From Pannonibacter carbonis (lineage in GTDB: Bacteria; Pseudomonadota; Alphaproteobacteria; Rhizobiales; Stappiaceae): a stretch of 64,000 bases of DNA. Location: positions 310,001 through 374,000 of the forward strand of contig NZ_PUDR01000004.1 in assembly GCF_003012935.1 (NCBI RefSeq), read 5' to 3'. The notes under the pieces were generated by a model. The model made no database searches. It saw nothing but the letters and a program-made list of their open reading frames with translations, and had not been told where the DNA came from. The position numbers and the translations under genes are program-made. Positions 31,855-41,057 of this stretch are shown piece by piece; position 1 is the stretch's first letter, and each line of letters starts with the position of its first letter.

Positions 31855-33729
31855 TCAGCCCGCGATGCCGATCTTCGCGGCCTTGTCCTTGTCAAACCAC
31901 CAGGTGGTTTCAACCGGAAAATCGTAGAATGGCGGTTCATCCGGATAACCGAAGACATCCCAGATGGCTACCGAGTGATAGGGCTTGTTCCACTGGGGCA
32001 CCCAGTAGTGGCCCGAGCGCAAAACCCGGTCCAGCGCCCGGGCGGCTGTCACCATCTCCTTGCGTGTACCGGCTGCAAGCGCCTTTTCAAGCAAGGCATC
32101 GACCACCGGATCCTTGATTCCGGCGAGGTTGTAGCTGCCCGGCCTGTCAGCAGCCTTGCTGCCCCACATGTCGCGGGTGCTGTCGCTGAGCGTTGCCGAC
32201 AGGGAATAACGCCGGCCTGTAACTTCGAAGTCGTAGTCATTCTCGCGCGTCTGATATTGCGCCGGATCGACGACGCGGAAGGTTGCTGCAATGCCAAGCC
32301 GTTTCAGATTGGCGATATAGGGCTGCACCACGCGGTCAAACGCGGAGGAGGAGTCCAGGAACTCGATGGTGAAGGGCTTACCATCGAGCCCCAGCAGAAT
32401 CCCGTCCTTGCGTGTCAGGCCAGCTTCGGCGAGCAGCTCGGAGGCCTGCCGAAGCAGGTTGCGGTCATTACCCGACCCGTCCGAGGCAGGTGCCAGGATC
32501 GGTTCGCCAAAGACCTCCACCGGCAACCGGTCCCGGTAGGGTTCCAGCAGCGCCAGTTCGTCCGCATCCGGCAGCCCGGTTGCCATCATGTCGGAGTTCT
32601 GGAAGAACGATTGGGTACGGCTATACATGCCGTAGAACAGGTTCTGGTTCGACCACTCGAAATCAAACGCAAAGGCCAGGGCGCGGCGCACCCGTGCATC
32701 GGCGAACTTCGGCAAGCGTGTGTTGAAGAACCAGCCCTGTGCCCCACTTGGCCGATTGTCAGGAAACTCCGCCTTCAAGACCTTGCCTTCGGTGACAGCG
32801 GGGAAGGTGTATTCCGTACTCCAGGTCTTGGACGAGAACTCCTCCTGATAGGTCAGCAATCCTTTCTTGAAGGCTTCAAAGGTCACCTGCCGTTCGCGGA
32901 AAAACTCAACGCGAATGATGTCGAAGTTGTTCTGACCGACTGCTACCGGCAGGTCCTTGGCCCACCAATCGGCAACCCTGTGGAACTCGACAAATCGGCC
33001 CACCTCATGCGCGCCCACCTTGTAGGGGCCAGAGGACAGTGGCGGCGTCAACGTCGACTGGGTGAAGTCGTAGGCGCTGTAGTAGCGCTTGGAAAAGATC
33101 GGCAGAGTGGCGACGATCAGCGGCAGCTGCCGCGTCTGCTTGCCCGAGAAAACAACCTCGACCCGCGCGTCATCGAGCGCCTTGGCCTCGGTGAACTCCT
33201 GGATCGACTGGCTGATCTGCGGATGACCGGACGCCTTCAGCAGGTTTAAGGAAAACGCGACATCTTCGGCCGTCAGCTTCGAACCATCATGGAACCTCGC
33301 CTCCGGGCGCAGATGGAAGATGTAGCTGTTGCCGTCGGCAGAAATCTCGACGCCGGAGGCGACAAGACCGTAGATGGCATCCGGCTCGTCCAGCGCCCGA
33401 ACCATCAGCGTATCGAAGCAGCGTTCCATGCGCGGCGGGGCATCGCCCTTCAGTACGAAAGTGTTGAAGGTATTGAAGGTTTGAGGGTTCTGATTGAACA
33501 CCCAGCTTGGCGCGGAAAAGGCGATCCTCCCGCCCTTCGGCGCATCCTTGCGCACATAGTCGAAGGCCTCGAAGCCGGGGCCATACTTCAACTCTCCAAA
33601 TACCGACAGGCCTTGCTTCAACGCCGGCTGCGCCCCGGCAAAGCCGCCAAATGGCAGCGTCAAGCTTGCGGCCGCGGCGGCAGACAGCTGAAGTACAGAG
33701 CGGCGCGAGACGCCGGTCACATCTGTCAT
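31855..33729 (-). CDS. yejA2: Extracellular peptide-binding protein YejA, second copy (Tat-type signal)
   Basis: This 624-residue family 5 solute-binding protein has a signal containing SRRSVLQL, a twin-arginine-like sequence, so export as a folded protein is plausible. The mature part keeps family landmarks such as FDYVRKDAPKGG and ARFHDGSKLTAEDVAFS. It is a clear paralogue of the neighbouring YejA1, but the two have diverged widely. The start overlaps the yejA1 stop (ATGA). Having two binding proteins suggests a wider ligand range for one transporter. Confidence 0.9.
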   Translation of the reverse strand: MTDVTGVSRRSVLQLSAAAAASLTLPFGGFAGAQPALKQGLSVFGELKYGPGFEAFDYVRKDAPKGGRIAFSAPSWVFNQNPQTFNTFNTFVLKGDAPPRMERCFDTLMVRALDEPDAIYGLVASGVEISADGNSYIFHLRPEARFHDGSKLTAEDVAFSLNLLKASGHPQISQSIQEFTEAKALDDARVEVVFSGKQTRQLPLIVATLPIFSKRYYSAYDFTQSTLTPPLSSGPYKVGAHEVGRFVEFHRVADWWAKDLPVAVGQNNFDIIRVEFFRERQVTFEAFKKGLLTYQEEFSSKTWSTEYTFPAVTEGKVLKAEFPDNRPSGAQGWFFNTRLPKFADARVRRALAFAFDFEWSNQNLFYGMYSRTQSFFQNSDMMATGLPDADELALLEPYRDRLPVEVFGEPILAPASDGSGNDRNLLRQASELLAEAGLTRKDGILLGLDGKPFTIEFLDSSSAFDRVVQPYIANLKRLGIAATFRVVDPAQYQTRENDYDFEVTGRRYSLSATLSDSTRDMWGSKAADRPGSYNLAGIKDPVVDALLEKALAAGTRKEMVTAARALDRVLRSGHYWVPQWNKPYHSVAIWDVFGYPDEPPFYDFPVETTWWFDKDKAAKIGIAG

Positions 33730-35615
33730 TTGATCGCTCCCGTCTTGGCCGCCAGCGCTTCGTCGTACCACCAGATGGTGGGGAAAGCGTAAGTGAACTC
33801 AGGCATTGTCTTGGGATGACCGAAACGGTTCCAGCGCACCGTGCGGTCCATGTCCGAATAGAACTGCGGCACCACGTAGTGGTTCCAGAGTAGCACCCGG
33901 TCGAGCGCCTTGGTTGCCGCCAGCAGTTCCTCGCGATCCTTGGCAAAGACAACGCGGTCAATCAGCTTGTCGATTGCCGGGTTCTTGATGCCGGCATAAT
34001 TGCGCGACTGCTCGCGGTCAGCAGCTTCCGAACCCCAAAAATCGCGCTGCTCGTTGCCCGGCGACAATGATTGGCCCCAGACCAGCGTCGCCATGTCAAA
34101 GTCACGCGTGTTGATCCGGTTGATATATTGCGGCTGGTCGACAATGCGCAGGATCGTCCTGATGCCTATGCTTTCCAGATTCTTGGAATAGGGCAGCAGG
34201 TTCCGTTCGGCGCTCTTGTCAAAATAGAGCATCTCGATGGTGAATTGCTCACCAGACTTGGGGTCGATCAGACGCCCTCCGTCCAGCTTGTAGCCGGCGG
34301 CTGTCAGCAGTTTCACCGCTTCCCTCAGGTTGGTCCGCACATTCTGCGGGTTGCCGCCAACAGGGTTCTTGTACTCTGTCGTGAAGACCTCATCCGGGAT
34401 TTCACCTCGAAGACTTTCCAGAATTTCCAGCTCCAAACCCTCAGGCAGTCCGGTTGCACCAAGGTCTGTACCGGCGAAATAGGAACCGATCCGCTTCAAC
34501 AGGTTTGCAGATACGATCTCGTTCGTGGTCTCGAAATCATAGGCGTAGTTAAGCGCCTGCCGGACGCGTGGATCCTGGAACTTCTCCCGGCGCAGGTTCG
34601 GGACATAGGCCTGCATCCGACCGGAGCCCTTGTCGACGAACTCCTCCTTCACGACGCGTCCATCCCGCACTGCCGGGAAATCATAGGCTTTTGACCACTG
34701 ACTGGCGCTCCGCTCCTCACGAAAGTCGTACTGGTCGCCCTTGAAAGCCTCCAGTTCCACGGCCTGATCCAGGAACACCGCATAGCGAACTTCATCAAAA
34801 TTGTTGGTGCCGACCCGGATCGGCAGGGTTTCACCCCAGTAGTCCTTCACCCGCTCGTAGACAATGTCGCGATTGGCCACGAAGGACTTGATCTTGTAGG
34901 GCCCGGACCCCAGCGGCGGCTCCAGCGTGCCGCGCCCGATGTCGCGCTTTTCGCCCTTGGCATCCACGCCTTCCCACCAGTGCTGCGGCAGCACCAGCAC
35001 CTGGCTGACGATATGCGGCAGCTCCCGGTTGCCCTTGGTGTCGAACTCGAAGCGGACGATGCCGCCGGGCAGTTCCTCCGCCTTGACGACGTTCTTGTAA
35101 TAGAATTTCTGCGGCGGGCTGAGTTCGATGGCCTTCTGGAACGACCAGACCACATCGGCTGCGGTGATCGGCTTGCCATCGTGCCAGCGCGCCTTCGGAT
35201 TGATCCGGTACTCAACCCAGGAGTAATCATCCGGATAACGCATGGCGTCGGCGATGACGCCATAGGAGGCGCTGATGTCGACCTCGTCGAGCGCCGTTTC
35301 CATCAGGCTGTCATACATCAGACCTAGCCCGCGCGCGGAATTGCCCTTCGGCAGGATCGGGTTGAACGTATCGAAGCCGCCAGTGTCGGACAGGCGGACG
35401 ATGCCGCCCTTTGGCGCATCCGGGTTCACATAATCGAAGTGTTTCGCATCAGGTCCATACTTCGGCGTACCTGCGAGAGCGGTCGCGTGATGCCAGGCGG
35501 GCTCGGCGGTTTGGGCCCGCACAAGCCCAGGCAGGGCAACAACGGGCAGGGCAAGGAAAAGACTGGCGGCAAGGGCAAGAAAGACGGGTCTGGGGGCCTT
35601 CGGGCCTGCGGTCAT
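33726..35615 (-). CDS. yejA1: Extracellular peptide-binding protein YejA, first copy (Sec-type signal)
   Basis: This 629-residue family 5 periplasmic binding protein is the first gene of the yej operon. A long hydrophobic Sec signal (VFLALAASLFLALPVVALPG) ends near VRAQ. Landmarks include FDYVNPDAPKGG and ARWHDGKPITAADVVWSF. GGGAGA lies six nt before the ATG at 35615. In rhizobia and Brucella the YejABEF system takes up oligopeptides, including antimicrobial peptides; the ligand here is unknown. An inverted repeat sits in its upstream region. Confidence 0.92.
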   Translation of the reverse strand: MTAGPKAPRPVFLALAASLFLALPVVALPGLVRAQTAEPAWHHATALAGTPKYGPDAKHFDYVNPDAPKGGIVRLSDTGGFDTFNPILPKGNSARGLGLMYDSLMETALDEVDISASYGVIADAMRYPDDYSWVEYRINPKARWHDGKPITAADVVWSFQKAIELSPPQKFYYKNVVKAEELPGGIVRFEFDTKGNRELPHIVSQVLVLPQHWWEGVDAKGEKRDIGRGTLEPPLGSGPYKIKSFVANRDIVYERVKDYWGETLPIRVGTNNFDEVRYAVFLDQAVELEAFKGDQYDFREERSASQWSKAYDFPAVRDGRVVKEEFVDKGSGRMQAYVPNLRREKFQDPRVRQALNYAYDFETTNEIVSANLLKRIGSYFAGTDLGATGLPEGLELEILESLRGEIPDEVFTTEYKNPVGGNPQNVRTNLREAVKLLTAAGYKLDGGRLIDPKSGEQFTIEMLYFDKSAERNLLPYSKNLESIGIRTILRIVDQPQYINRINTRDFDMATLVWGQSLSPGNEQRDFWGSEAADREQSRNYAGIKNPAIDKLIDRVVFAKDREELLAATKALDRVLLWNHYVVPQFYSDMDRTVRWNRFGHPKTMPEFTYAFPTIWWYDEALAAKTGAIK

Positions 35616-35652
35616 TATCTGTCTCCCGATGCAAGAGCGGAGCCGACGAACG

Positions 35653-35675
35653 ACTCTGTTCACCTGAAACAGAGT
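35653..35675. promoter_or_regulatory. Inverted repeat upstream of yejA1
   Basis: Perfect 8-bp arms ACTCTGTT and AACAGAGT flank a 7-nt centre, 38-60 nt upstream of the yejA1 start. It could be an operator for the yej operon or a hairpin in its leader. The left arm is part of a GACTC site (GANTC). Confidence 0.5.
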
Positions 35676-35728
35676 GTAAGTGTCAGCTGGCCGCTCCGTC
35701 ACCGGAGAAATGTCAAGATAACAGAAAT

Positions 35729-37147
35729 TTAAGATCCGCTGGCTGCCCGAACGCCCGGAAACAGGGCGTTGAAGCGCTCCTTCTTCTGCGCATACATGCG
35801 GGTATCGGCAAGTTCCAGCAACTCGAGGATCGTCTTGGCATCTTCCGGATAGGATGCGATGCCGACACTGGCTCGGACGGTAACCGTTATAGTCCCGAGG
35901 TGCATTGGCTCACTGACGGTTGCGGCCAGGCGCCGGCTGAACAAGGTCACATCGGCCTGCGACATGATACCCGGTGTCAGCACCACGAATTCGTCTCCGC
36001 CAATCCGCGCCACTGTATCGGCGCGCCGTGTCATGGCCCTCAGTCTTTGGCCAATTTCGACCAGCATCTGGTCCCCGATAGCGTGGCCATGCTGGTCATT
36101 GATCGGCTTGAATGCATTGAGATCGACGAAGAACACCTGAAAGCCGAGACCTGACCGGTCGCTCAGGCTCGCCAGTTGTTCCATCCGGTCTTCCAGAAGG
36201 CGGCGGTTGGGCAAGCCCGTCAGCGGGTCATGATGCGCAAGCTGGCGCGCACGCACCATTTCGAACACCACCAGAAATCCCATGCCGGCAACAATGAAGG
36301 TTGCACCATAGCCGGCGATCAGGGCCAACCACAGCTCCTTCGACATCTGCATCCAGCCGCCTTGCGGAAAAGCAGCCAACTGCCATCTGGTCGCACCGGG
36401 AAGCTCGACATCCAGCCGTGCTGCATCAGCATCGAACACAGCAAGATCGCCCAGAATGACGGAAGCATCCCGCTCACCGCTGGCTGGAACCTGCAGTGCA
36501 ATGTCATAGCCCAGCATCACCGGCTTCAGGTCTGCTGCAGCCAGCATTGCCTCCTCATCGAAGACGACGGAGCCGACGCCCCAATAGGCTCTGGCGCTCT
36601 CTCCTGCGCCGGCAAAGGCCGGTACGAATATCGGTATCCGGGCAATGATCGCGCGACCGCCCTGGACAAGGTCCACCGGCCCGACCAGCACGACGGAGCG
36701 GGATTCCATTGCCTTGCGGATGCCTGGCCATTGCTCTCGATTGTTTGCGTAGTTAAGGCCAATCGCCTTTTCATTGCCCTGCAGTGGATGCACGAAGCGC
36801 AGTACATTGTCGGGGGCCAGCGCAACCGAACGAATGCCCTTGTCCAACGCCATCATTTCCGCGCTGTAGCGGCGGAACTGCAAGTCACCGAGACGTGGAT
36901 TGATGACGACATAATTCATCAGGCCTGTGCCCAGGGACACCGAGCGGCCTATGGCGCCCAAGAGCCGCGCCCTTGCCTCGGACAACACCGAGACAGCAGC
37001 TGCCTTGTGCCGGTCGACATTTGCATCCCGGATAAGGCCGCCGACATAGGTCGTCATCGCCAGCCCGACACCTAGAACGACGATCGCCGTGACCAGAGCC
37101 TGCCAGAATCCATTGCGTCGCTTGAGCAGGTTGAGCGTGCGAAGCAC
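35729..37147 (-). CDS. Membrane diguanylate cyclase with CHASE sensor
   Basis: This 472-residue protein has a transmembrane segment at about 17-37, a periplasmic CHASE domain (IRSVALAPDNVLRFVHPLQG and onwards), a second transmembrane segment at about 274-297 and a cytoplasmic GGDEF domain (signature near 383-387). The inhibitory site RRAD lies five residues before GGDEF, so product inhibition is expected. It should make cyclic-di-GMP in response to a periplasmic signal. The GTG start at 37147 is chosen for AAGGGA six nt upstream; an ATG at 37240 is the alternative. It lies 113 nt upstream of the divergent-looking yej leader region but on the same strand. Confidence 0.88.
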   Translation of the reverse strand: MLRTLNLLKRRNGFWQALVTAIVVLGVGLAMTTYVGGLIRDANVDRHKAAAVSVLSEARARLLGAIGRSVSLGTGLMNYVVINPRLGDLQFRRYSAEMMALDKGIRSVALAPDNVLRFVHPLQGNEKAIGLNYANNREQWPGIRKAMESRSVVLVGPVDLVQGGRAIIARIPIFVPAFAGAGESARAYWGVGSVVFDEEAMLAAADLKPVMLGYDIALQVPASGERDASVILGDLAVFDADAARLDVELPGATRWQLAAFPQGGWMQMSKELWLALIAGYGATFIVAGMGFLVVFEMVRARQLAHHDPLTGLPNRRLLEDRMEQLASLSDRSGLGFQVFFVDLNAFKPINDQHGHAIGDQMLVEIGQRLRAMTRRADTVARIGGDEFVVLTPGIMSQADVTLFSRRLAATVSEPMHLGTITVTVRASVGIASYPEDAKTILELLELADTRMYAQKKERFNALFPGVRAASGS

Positions 37148-37245
37148 TGCGATCCCTTCCCTGTGCTGACCTCCATTGGCCCGCACCCAAACCTGACCAT
37201 AGGACAGCTTCGTAAAAAGAGGATTGTTGCGGTCGTTCAAACAAC

Positions 37246-37273
37246 GAAAAACCGCGCCCCGAGAGGCGCGGTT
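37246..37273 (-). terminator. Rho-independent terminator of the cytochrome c gene
   Basis: A 9-bp stem (37250-37258 with 37265-37273) is followed on the minus strand by a T5 tract. It lies about 28 nt after the cytochrome stop and separates it from the diguanylate cyclase gene. Confidence 0.88.
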
Positions 37274-37301
37274 CAGTGAAACCGATTTCGCCAGGTCGTT
37301 A

Positions 37302-37847
37302 TTACTGCAGCGGAACCGGGCTGTCAGACATGCTGTTCATGTAAACAATCATGTCAGCGCGTTCTTCGCTCTTCTTAAGTCCGGCGAAACCCATCGAGGT
37401 GCCTGGAACATGCGCCTTCGGGTTCTGCAGGAAAGCGTAGAGCTGTTCAAGCGTCCACGCCGGATTGCTTTCGCCAAAAGCGACCATCGCCGCAGAATAG
37501 GAGAACCCTTCGTGCGAAGCCGGCTTGCGGTCAACGATGCCCCAAAGATTCGGACCAACCTTGTTGGCACCACCCTTGTCGAAGGAATGGCAGGCCGCGC
37601 ACTTCTTGGCAGCTTTCTCGCCACCGGCAACGGTGGCTGCAACAAGACGCTCAGACAGCGGAACGGTTTCCGGCACAGCCTCAACCGTCGATGCATCGCT
37701 CTCGGCGCTTTCCACCACGATCTCGTATCCCGGCTGGTTCGGTATGGTCGGCGTGAAGATGACGTCAGAGACGATCCCCACACCCATCGTCAGCAGCAGC
37801 ACCATCAAAACCGCACCCGCGGCCTTGTTCAGCTCAAAGGAATCCAT
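37302..37847 (-). CDS. cycM: Membrane-anchored class I cytochrome c (CycM-type)
   Basis: This 181-residue protein has an N-terminal uncleaved-looking anchor (about 9-30) and a periplasmic linker. A monohaem domain follows with CAACH as the haem-binding site and a distal Met in TSMGFAGL. CycM cytochromes pass electrons from the bc1 complex to terminal oxidase in rhizobia. GGAG lies 9 nt before the ATG at 37847. It stands alone between a terminator and the divergent kdsB. Confidence 0.9.
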   Translation of the reverse strand: MDSFELNKAAGAVLMVLLLTMGVGIVSDVIFTPTIPNQPGYEIVVESAESDASTVEAVPETVPLSERLVAATVAGGEKAAKKCAACHSFDKGGANKVGPNLWGIVDRKPASHEGFSYSAAMVAFGESNPAWTLEQLYAFLQNPKAHVPGTSMGFAGLKKSEERADMIVYMNSMSDSPVPLQ

Positions 37848-38046
37848 TCGGTAAGGCTCCAGATTAACGCGCCCATGGCCCGCACCCTCTCCGGAGCGAG
37901 CCACAATCTGCCTTCATCAAATTTGGCTGGAACCTACAAATTTTTTGACGCCGCTGTCCATAGGTATAAAAGTCGCGGCACACTGAATTCGTTATCAGGC
38001 GACGCTTTTTCGCCCTGATGCCGTCCAGAGCGCCCCGGAGCCGGTC

Positions 38047-38781
38047 GTGACATCCGCACTTGTAGTTATTCCCTCCCGAATGGCGGCAACCCGTTTGCCC
38101 CAGAAACCACTTGCTGACATTGCCGGCAAACCGATGATTGTCCGCGTTCTGGAGCAGGCGCTGGCCGCCGACATAGGCCCGGTGGTTGTGGCCTGTGATG
38201 ATCAGCGCATCCTCGAGGCTGTCAGCGATCATGGCGGCCAGGCCGTCCTGACCCGGACAGATCATGAGTCCGGCTCGGACCGGATCCACGAAGCGGCATC
38301 CCTGATGGACCCTGACCGCCGGCACGACGTGATTCTCAATCTGCAGGGTGATGTCCCCCTGATCGAGCCGGCAGCCATCCGCGCCGCCTTCGCGCCGCTT
38401 GCAGATCCCGAGGTGCAGATCGGCACCATCATGACGGAAATCCGCACCGAGGAAGACCGGCAGGATCCCAGCTTCGTCAAGGCGGTCGTCACGGCCATTG
38501 CCGGGGCGCGCTATCGGGCGCTGTATTTCACCCGCGCCACGGCCCCCACCGGTCCTGGCCCGCTGTTCCAGCACATTGGCGTCTACGCCTATCGCCGCAG
38601 CGCGCTCGACCGGTTTGTCTCCCTGCCGCCGTCGCCGCTTGAGCAGCGCGAAAAGCTGGAGCAGCTGCGCGCTCTGGAAGCCGGCATGCGGATCGACGTC
38701 AGCCTGGTCGACAGCGCGCCGATGGATGTCAATACGCCGCAGGACCTCGAACGCGCCCGCAAGGCCCTTGCGGGGCTTTGA
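38047..38781 (+). CDS. kdsB: 3-deoxy-manno-octulosonate cytidylyltransferase (CMP-KDO synthetase)
   Basis: This 244-residue enzyme activates KDO with CTP for lipopolysaccharide core synthesis. The nucleotide-binding start VVIPSRMAATRLPQKPL, the Mg-binding LQGDVPLI, and the later QHIGVYAYRRSAL and QLRALEAGMRID are diagnostic. The start is a GTG at 38047 with GGAG six nt upstream. It heads a kdsB-pheA-kinase run with short gaps. Its presence shows a Gram-negative envelope with KDO. Confidence 0.95.
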   Translation: MTSALVVIPSRMAATRLPQKPLADIAGKPMIVRVLEQALAADIGPVVVACDDQRILEAVSDHGGQAVLTRTDHESGSDRIHEAASLMDPDRRHDVILNLQGDVPLIEPAAIRAAFAPLADPEVQIGTIMTEIRTEEDRQDPSFVKAVVTAIAGARYRALYFTRATAPTGPGPLFQHIGVYAYRRSALDRFVSLPPSPLEQREKLEQLRALEAGMRIDVSLVDSAPMDVNTPQDLERARKALAGL

Positions 38782-38843
38782 CAAGGCCGTAACCTTCACA
38801 TGTCATCACTCCCCGACCGAGATGAAAGAAAGCTTCCACGCTG

Positions 38844-39734
38844 ATGTCTGACCGCAAGAAGATCGTGTTCCAGGGCGAAACCGGTGCGAATTCGCACATG
38901 GCCTGCCGCAGTGTCTATCCGGATTACGTGGCCGTGCCCTGCGCGACCTTCGAGGACTGCTTTGCCGCCATGGAATCGGGCGAAGCCGATTTCGGCATGA
39001 TCCCGGTCGAGAACTCGATTGCCGGCCGCGTCGCCGACATCCACCACCTGCTACCGCGCTCGAACCTGCACATCATCGGCGAATATTTCATGCCGATCCG
39101 CTTCCAGCTGATGGCCCCGAAGGGGGCGCGGATCGAGACCCTGAAAAGCGTCCAGAGCCACGTCATGGCGCTTGGCCAGTGCCGCAACATCATCCGTGAC
39201 CTCGGCCTCAAGGCCATCGTCGGCGCGGACACGGCCGGCTCCGCCCGTCAGATCGCGGAGCTGGGCGATCTCACCGCCGCAGCCCTTGCGCCGGAGATGG
39301 CTGCCGAGGTCTATGGCCTTGATATCCTGAAGCGCAATGTCGAGGACGCGGAACACAACACCACCCGCTTCCTGATCCTGTCGCGCGAGCCGGCGCGGGC
39401 GGCCTACAGCGGCCAGCCGATCATCACCACCTTCATCTTCCGCGTGCGCAACGTTCCGGCAGCGCTCTACAAGGCTCTTGGCGGCTTTGCCACCAACAGC
39501 GTCAACATGACCAAGCTGGAATCCTACCAGCTCGAAGGCCAGTTCTTCGCCTCCATGTTCTATGCCGACATCGAAGGCCACCCGGACGACAAGAACGTCG
39601 CGCTGGCGCTGGAAGAACTCGCCTTCTTCTGCGCCGAGCTGAAGATCCTCGGCGTCTACCGGGCCAATCCGTTCCGCGAAAAGATCCGCGAGCCGGAAGC
39701 CAACCGCGCCCTGCGCCCGAACTCCGCACAGTAA
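38844..39734 (+). CDS. pheA: Prephenate dehydratase
   Basis: This 296-residue monofunctional enzyme converts prephenate to phenylpyruvate in phenylalanine synthesis. It has the N-terminal FQGETGANSHMA, the PVENSIAGRV block and the TTRF catalytic motif (HNTTRFLIL). A C-terminal ACT domain (from about 200) with TKLESYQLEG is expected to bind phenylalanine as feedback inhibitor. The chorismate mutase domain of E. coli PheA is absent, as is normal in alphaproteobacteria. It lies 62 nt after kdsB. Confidence 0.95.
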   Translation: MSDRKKIVFQGETGANSHMACRSVYPDYVAVPCATFEDCFAAMESGEADFGMIPVENSIAGRVADIHHLLPRSNLHIIGEYFMPIRFQLMAPKGARIETLKSVQSHVMALGQCRNIIRDLGLKAIVGADTAGSARQIAELGDLTAAALAPEMAAEVYGLDILKRNVEDAEHNTTRFLILSREPARAAYSGQPIITTFIFRVRNVPAALYKALGGFATNSVNMTKLESYQLEGQFFASMFYADIEGHPDDKNVALALEELAFFCAELKILGVYRANPFREKIREPEANRALRPNSAQ

Positions 39735-39765
39735 GTTTCCCGCCAGACACCACAAGGCAGGCCAA

Positions 39766-40767
39766 ATGACGAATGTGACCTACGATGCCCTGTGCATCGG
39801 CAATGCCATCTGCGATGTGTTCGCGCATGTCGAGGACGATTTCCTCGTCGCCGAGAACCTCGTGAAGGCTTCCATGCGCCTCATCGACACCGGCGAGGCG
39901 CTGCGTCTCTACGACAAGATGGGCCAGACCGTGCGCATCTCCGGCGGCAGCGCCGGCAACACGGCCGCAGGCATTGCCTCGCTCGGTGGCAAGCCGGCCT
40001 ATCTCGGCAAGGTCGCCCGGGACGAACTGGGCGACAGCTATGCCCATGACATGAAGGGCACCGGCGTCTATTTCAACACCGATCCGCTGGTGGGCGGTGC
40101 CCCGACCGCGCGCTCCATGATCCTGATCACGCCGGATGGCGAGCGGACCATGAACACCTATCTCGGCGCCTGCGTCGAGCTGAGCCCGAAGGACGTCGAC
40201 CCGGCTGTCGTGGCCGCGTCTGCGGTCACCTACATGGAAGGCTACCTGTGGGATCCCCCGGCCGCCAAGCTGGCGTTCCTGGAGGCGGCCAAGATCGCGC
40301 ATGAGAACGGCCGCAAGGTCGGCCTGACCCTGTCCGACGCCTTCTGCGTTGACCGCTACCGCGACGAGTTCCAGGGCCTTCTGCGCGATGGCGTCGTCGA
40401 CCTGATGTTCGCCAACGAGCACGAGCTGAAGTCGCTCTACCAGACGGCTGATCTCGACACGGCCATTGCCGCCGCCCGCGAGACCTGCAAGCTGACGGCG
40501 CTGACCCTTGGCAGCAACGGCGCGATGGCCATCACCCGCGAGGAAACCGTGCATGCCCCGGCGCTGAAGGTCTCCGAAGTGGTCGACCTGACCGGAGCCG
40601 GCGACCTGTTCGCCTCCGGCTTCCTGTTCGGCCTCGCCCGCGATTTCGACCTGAAGACCTCGACCGAACTCGGCTGCCTCTGCGCCTCCACCGTCATCAC
40701 CCATGTCGGCGCCCGCCCGGAGCGTCCATTGAAGGCCGTTGCAGCGCAGTCCGGCTTCCCGGTCTGA
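39766..40767 (+). CDS. PfkB-family carbohydrate/nucleoside kinase, probably adenosine kinase
   Basis: This 333-residue ribokinase-fold protein has both PfkB signatures: GGSAGNTAAGIASLGG near residue 65 and DLTGAGDLFASGF near 275, where the Asp is the catalytic base. Its N-terminus (ALCIGNAICDV) and overall spacing match the adenosine/sugar-kinase-like subgroup common in alphaproteobacteria. AAGGCAGG precedes the ATG. The substrate assignment is by family resemblance only. It ends the kdsB-pheA run and is followed by a terminator. Confidence 0.85.
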   Translation: MTNVTYDALCIGNAICDVFAHVEDDFLVAENLVKASMRLIDTGEALRLYDKMGQTVRISGGSAGNTAAGIASLGGKPAYLGKVARDELGDSYAHDMKGTGVYFNTDPLVGGAPTARSMILITPDGERTMNTYLGACVELSPKDVDPAVVAASAVTYMEGYLWDPPAAKLAFLEAAKIAHENGRKVGLTLSDAFCVDRYRDEFQGLLRDGVVDLMFANEHELKSLYQTADLDTAIAAARETCKLTALTLGSNGAMAITREETVHAPALKVSEVVDLTGAGDLFASGFLFGLARDFDLKTSTELGCLCASTVITHVGARPERPLKAVAAQSGFPV

Positions 40768-40793
40768 GATACACGGCCACGCAACACTGACCA

Positions 40794-40820
40794 GAAGGCG
40801 CCCACCGGGCGCCTTCTTCA
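40794..40820 (+). terminator. Terminator after the PfkB-family kinase gene
   Basis: A perfect 10-bp stem (40794-40803 with 40807-40816) with a 3-nt loop ends in TTCTTC. A 20-nt stretch here (40795-40814) is repeated exactly at 41062-41081. Confidence 0.75.
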
Positions 40821-40838
40821 TATGCCCCACGTGTTGAT

Positions 40839-41005
40839 GTCACCCCGGGCGCAGCGAAGCGGAGACCCGGGGCCTACTCATTCGCAGAGCGACAGTTTCG
40901 GCGCACCTGTCGTGCCGCACCCCTATTGCCCCCCGTTCCTTGCCTCAACCGGACTGCTCTGGAAACGAGTGGGCCCCGGCTCTCGCGTTGCTCGGCCGGG
41001 GTGAC
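40839..41005. repeat. REP/MITE-like imperfect palindromic element, copy A
   Basis: The element begins GTCACCCCGGGCG and ends with the complement GCCGGGGTGAC. Arms of roughly 35 nt pair imperfectly (left arm with ...AGACCCGGGGCC, right arm with GGGCCCCGGCTCTC...). It sits exactly between the converging terminators of the kinase and gpmA genes. A relative lies at 46617-46741. Such elements are common intergenic repeats in alphaproteobacteria. Confidence 0.75.
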
Positions 41006-41057
41006 AACCGAGAGCCACGTTGACGCACAGAACGGCACCGAGACGTCCGCAACCAAC

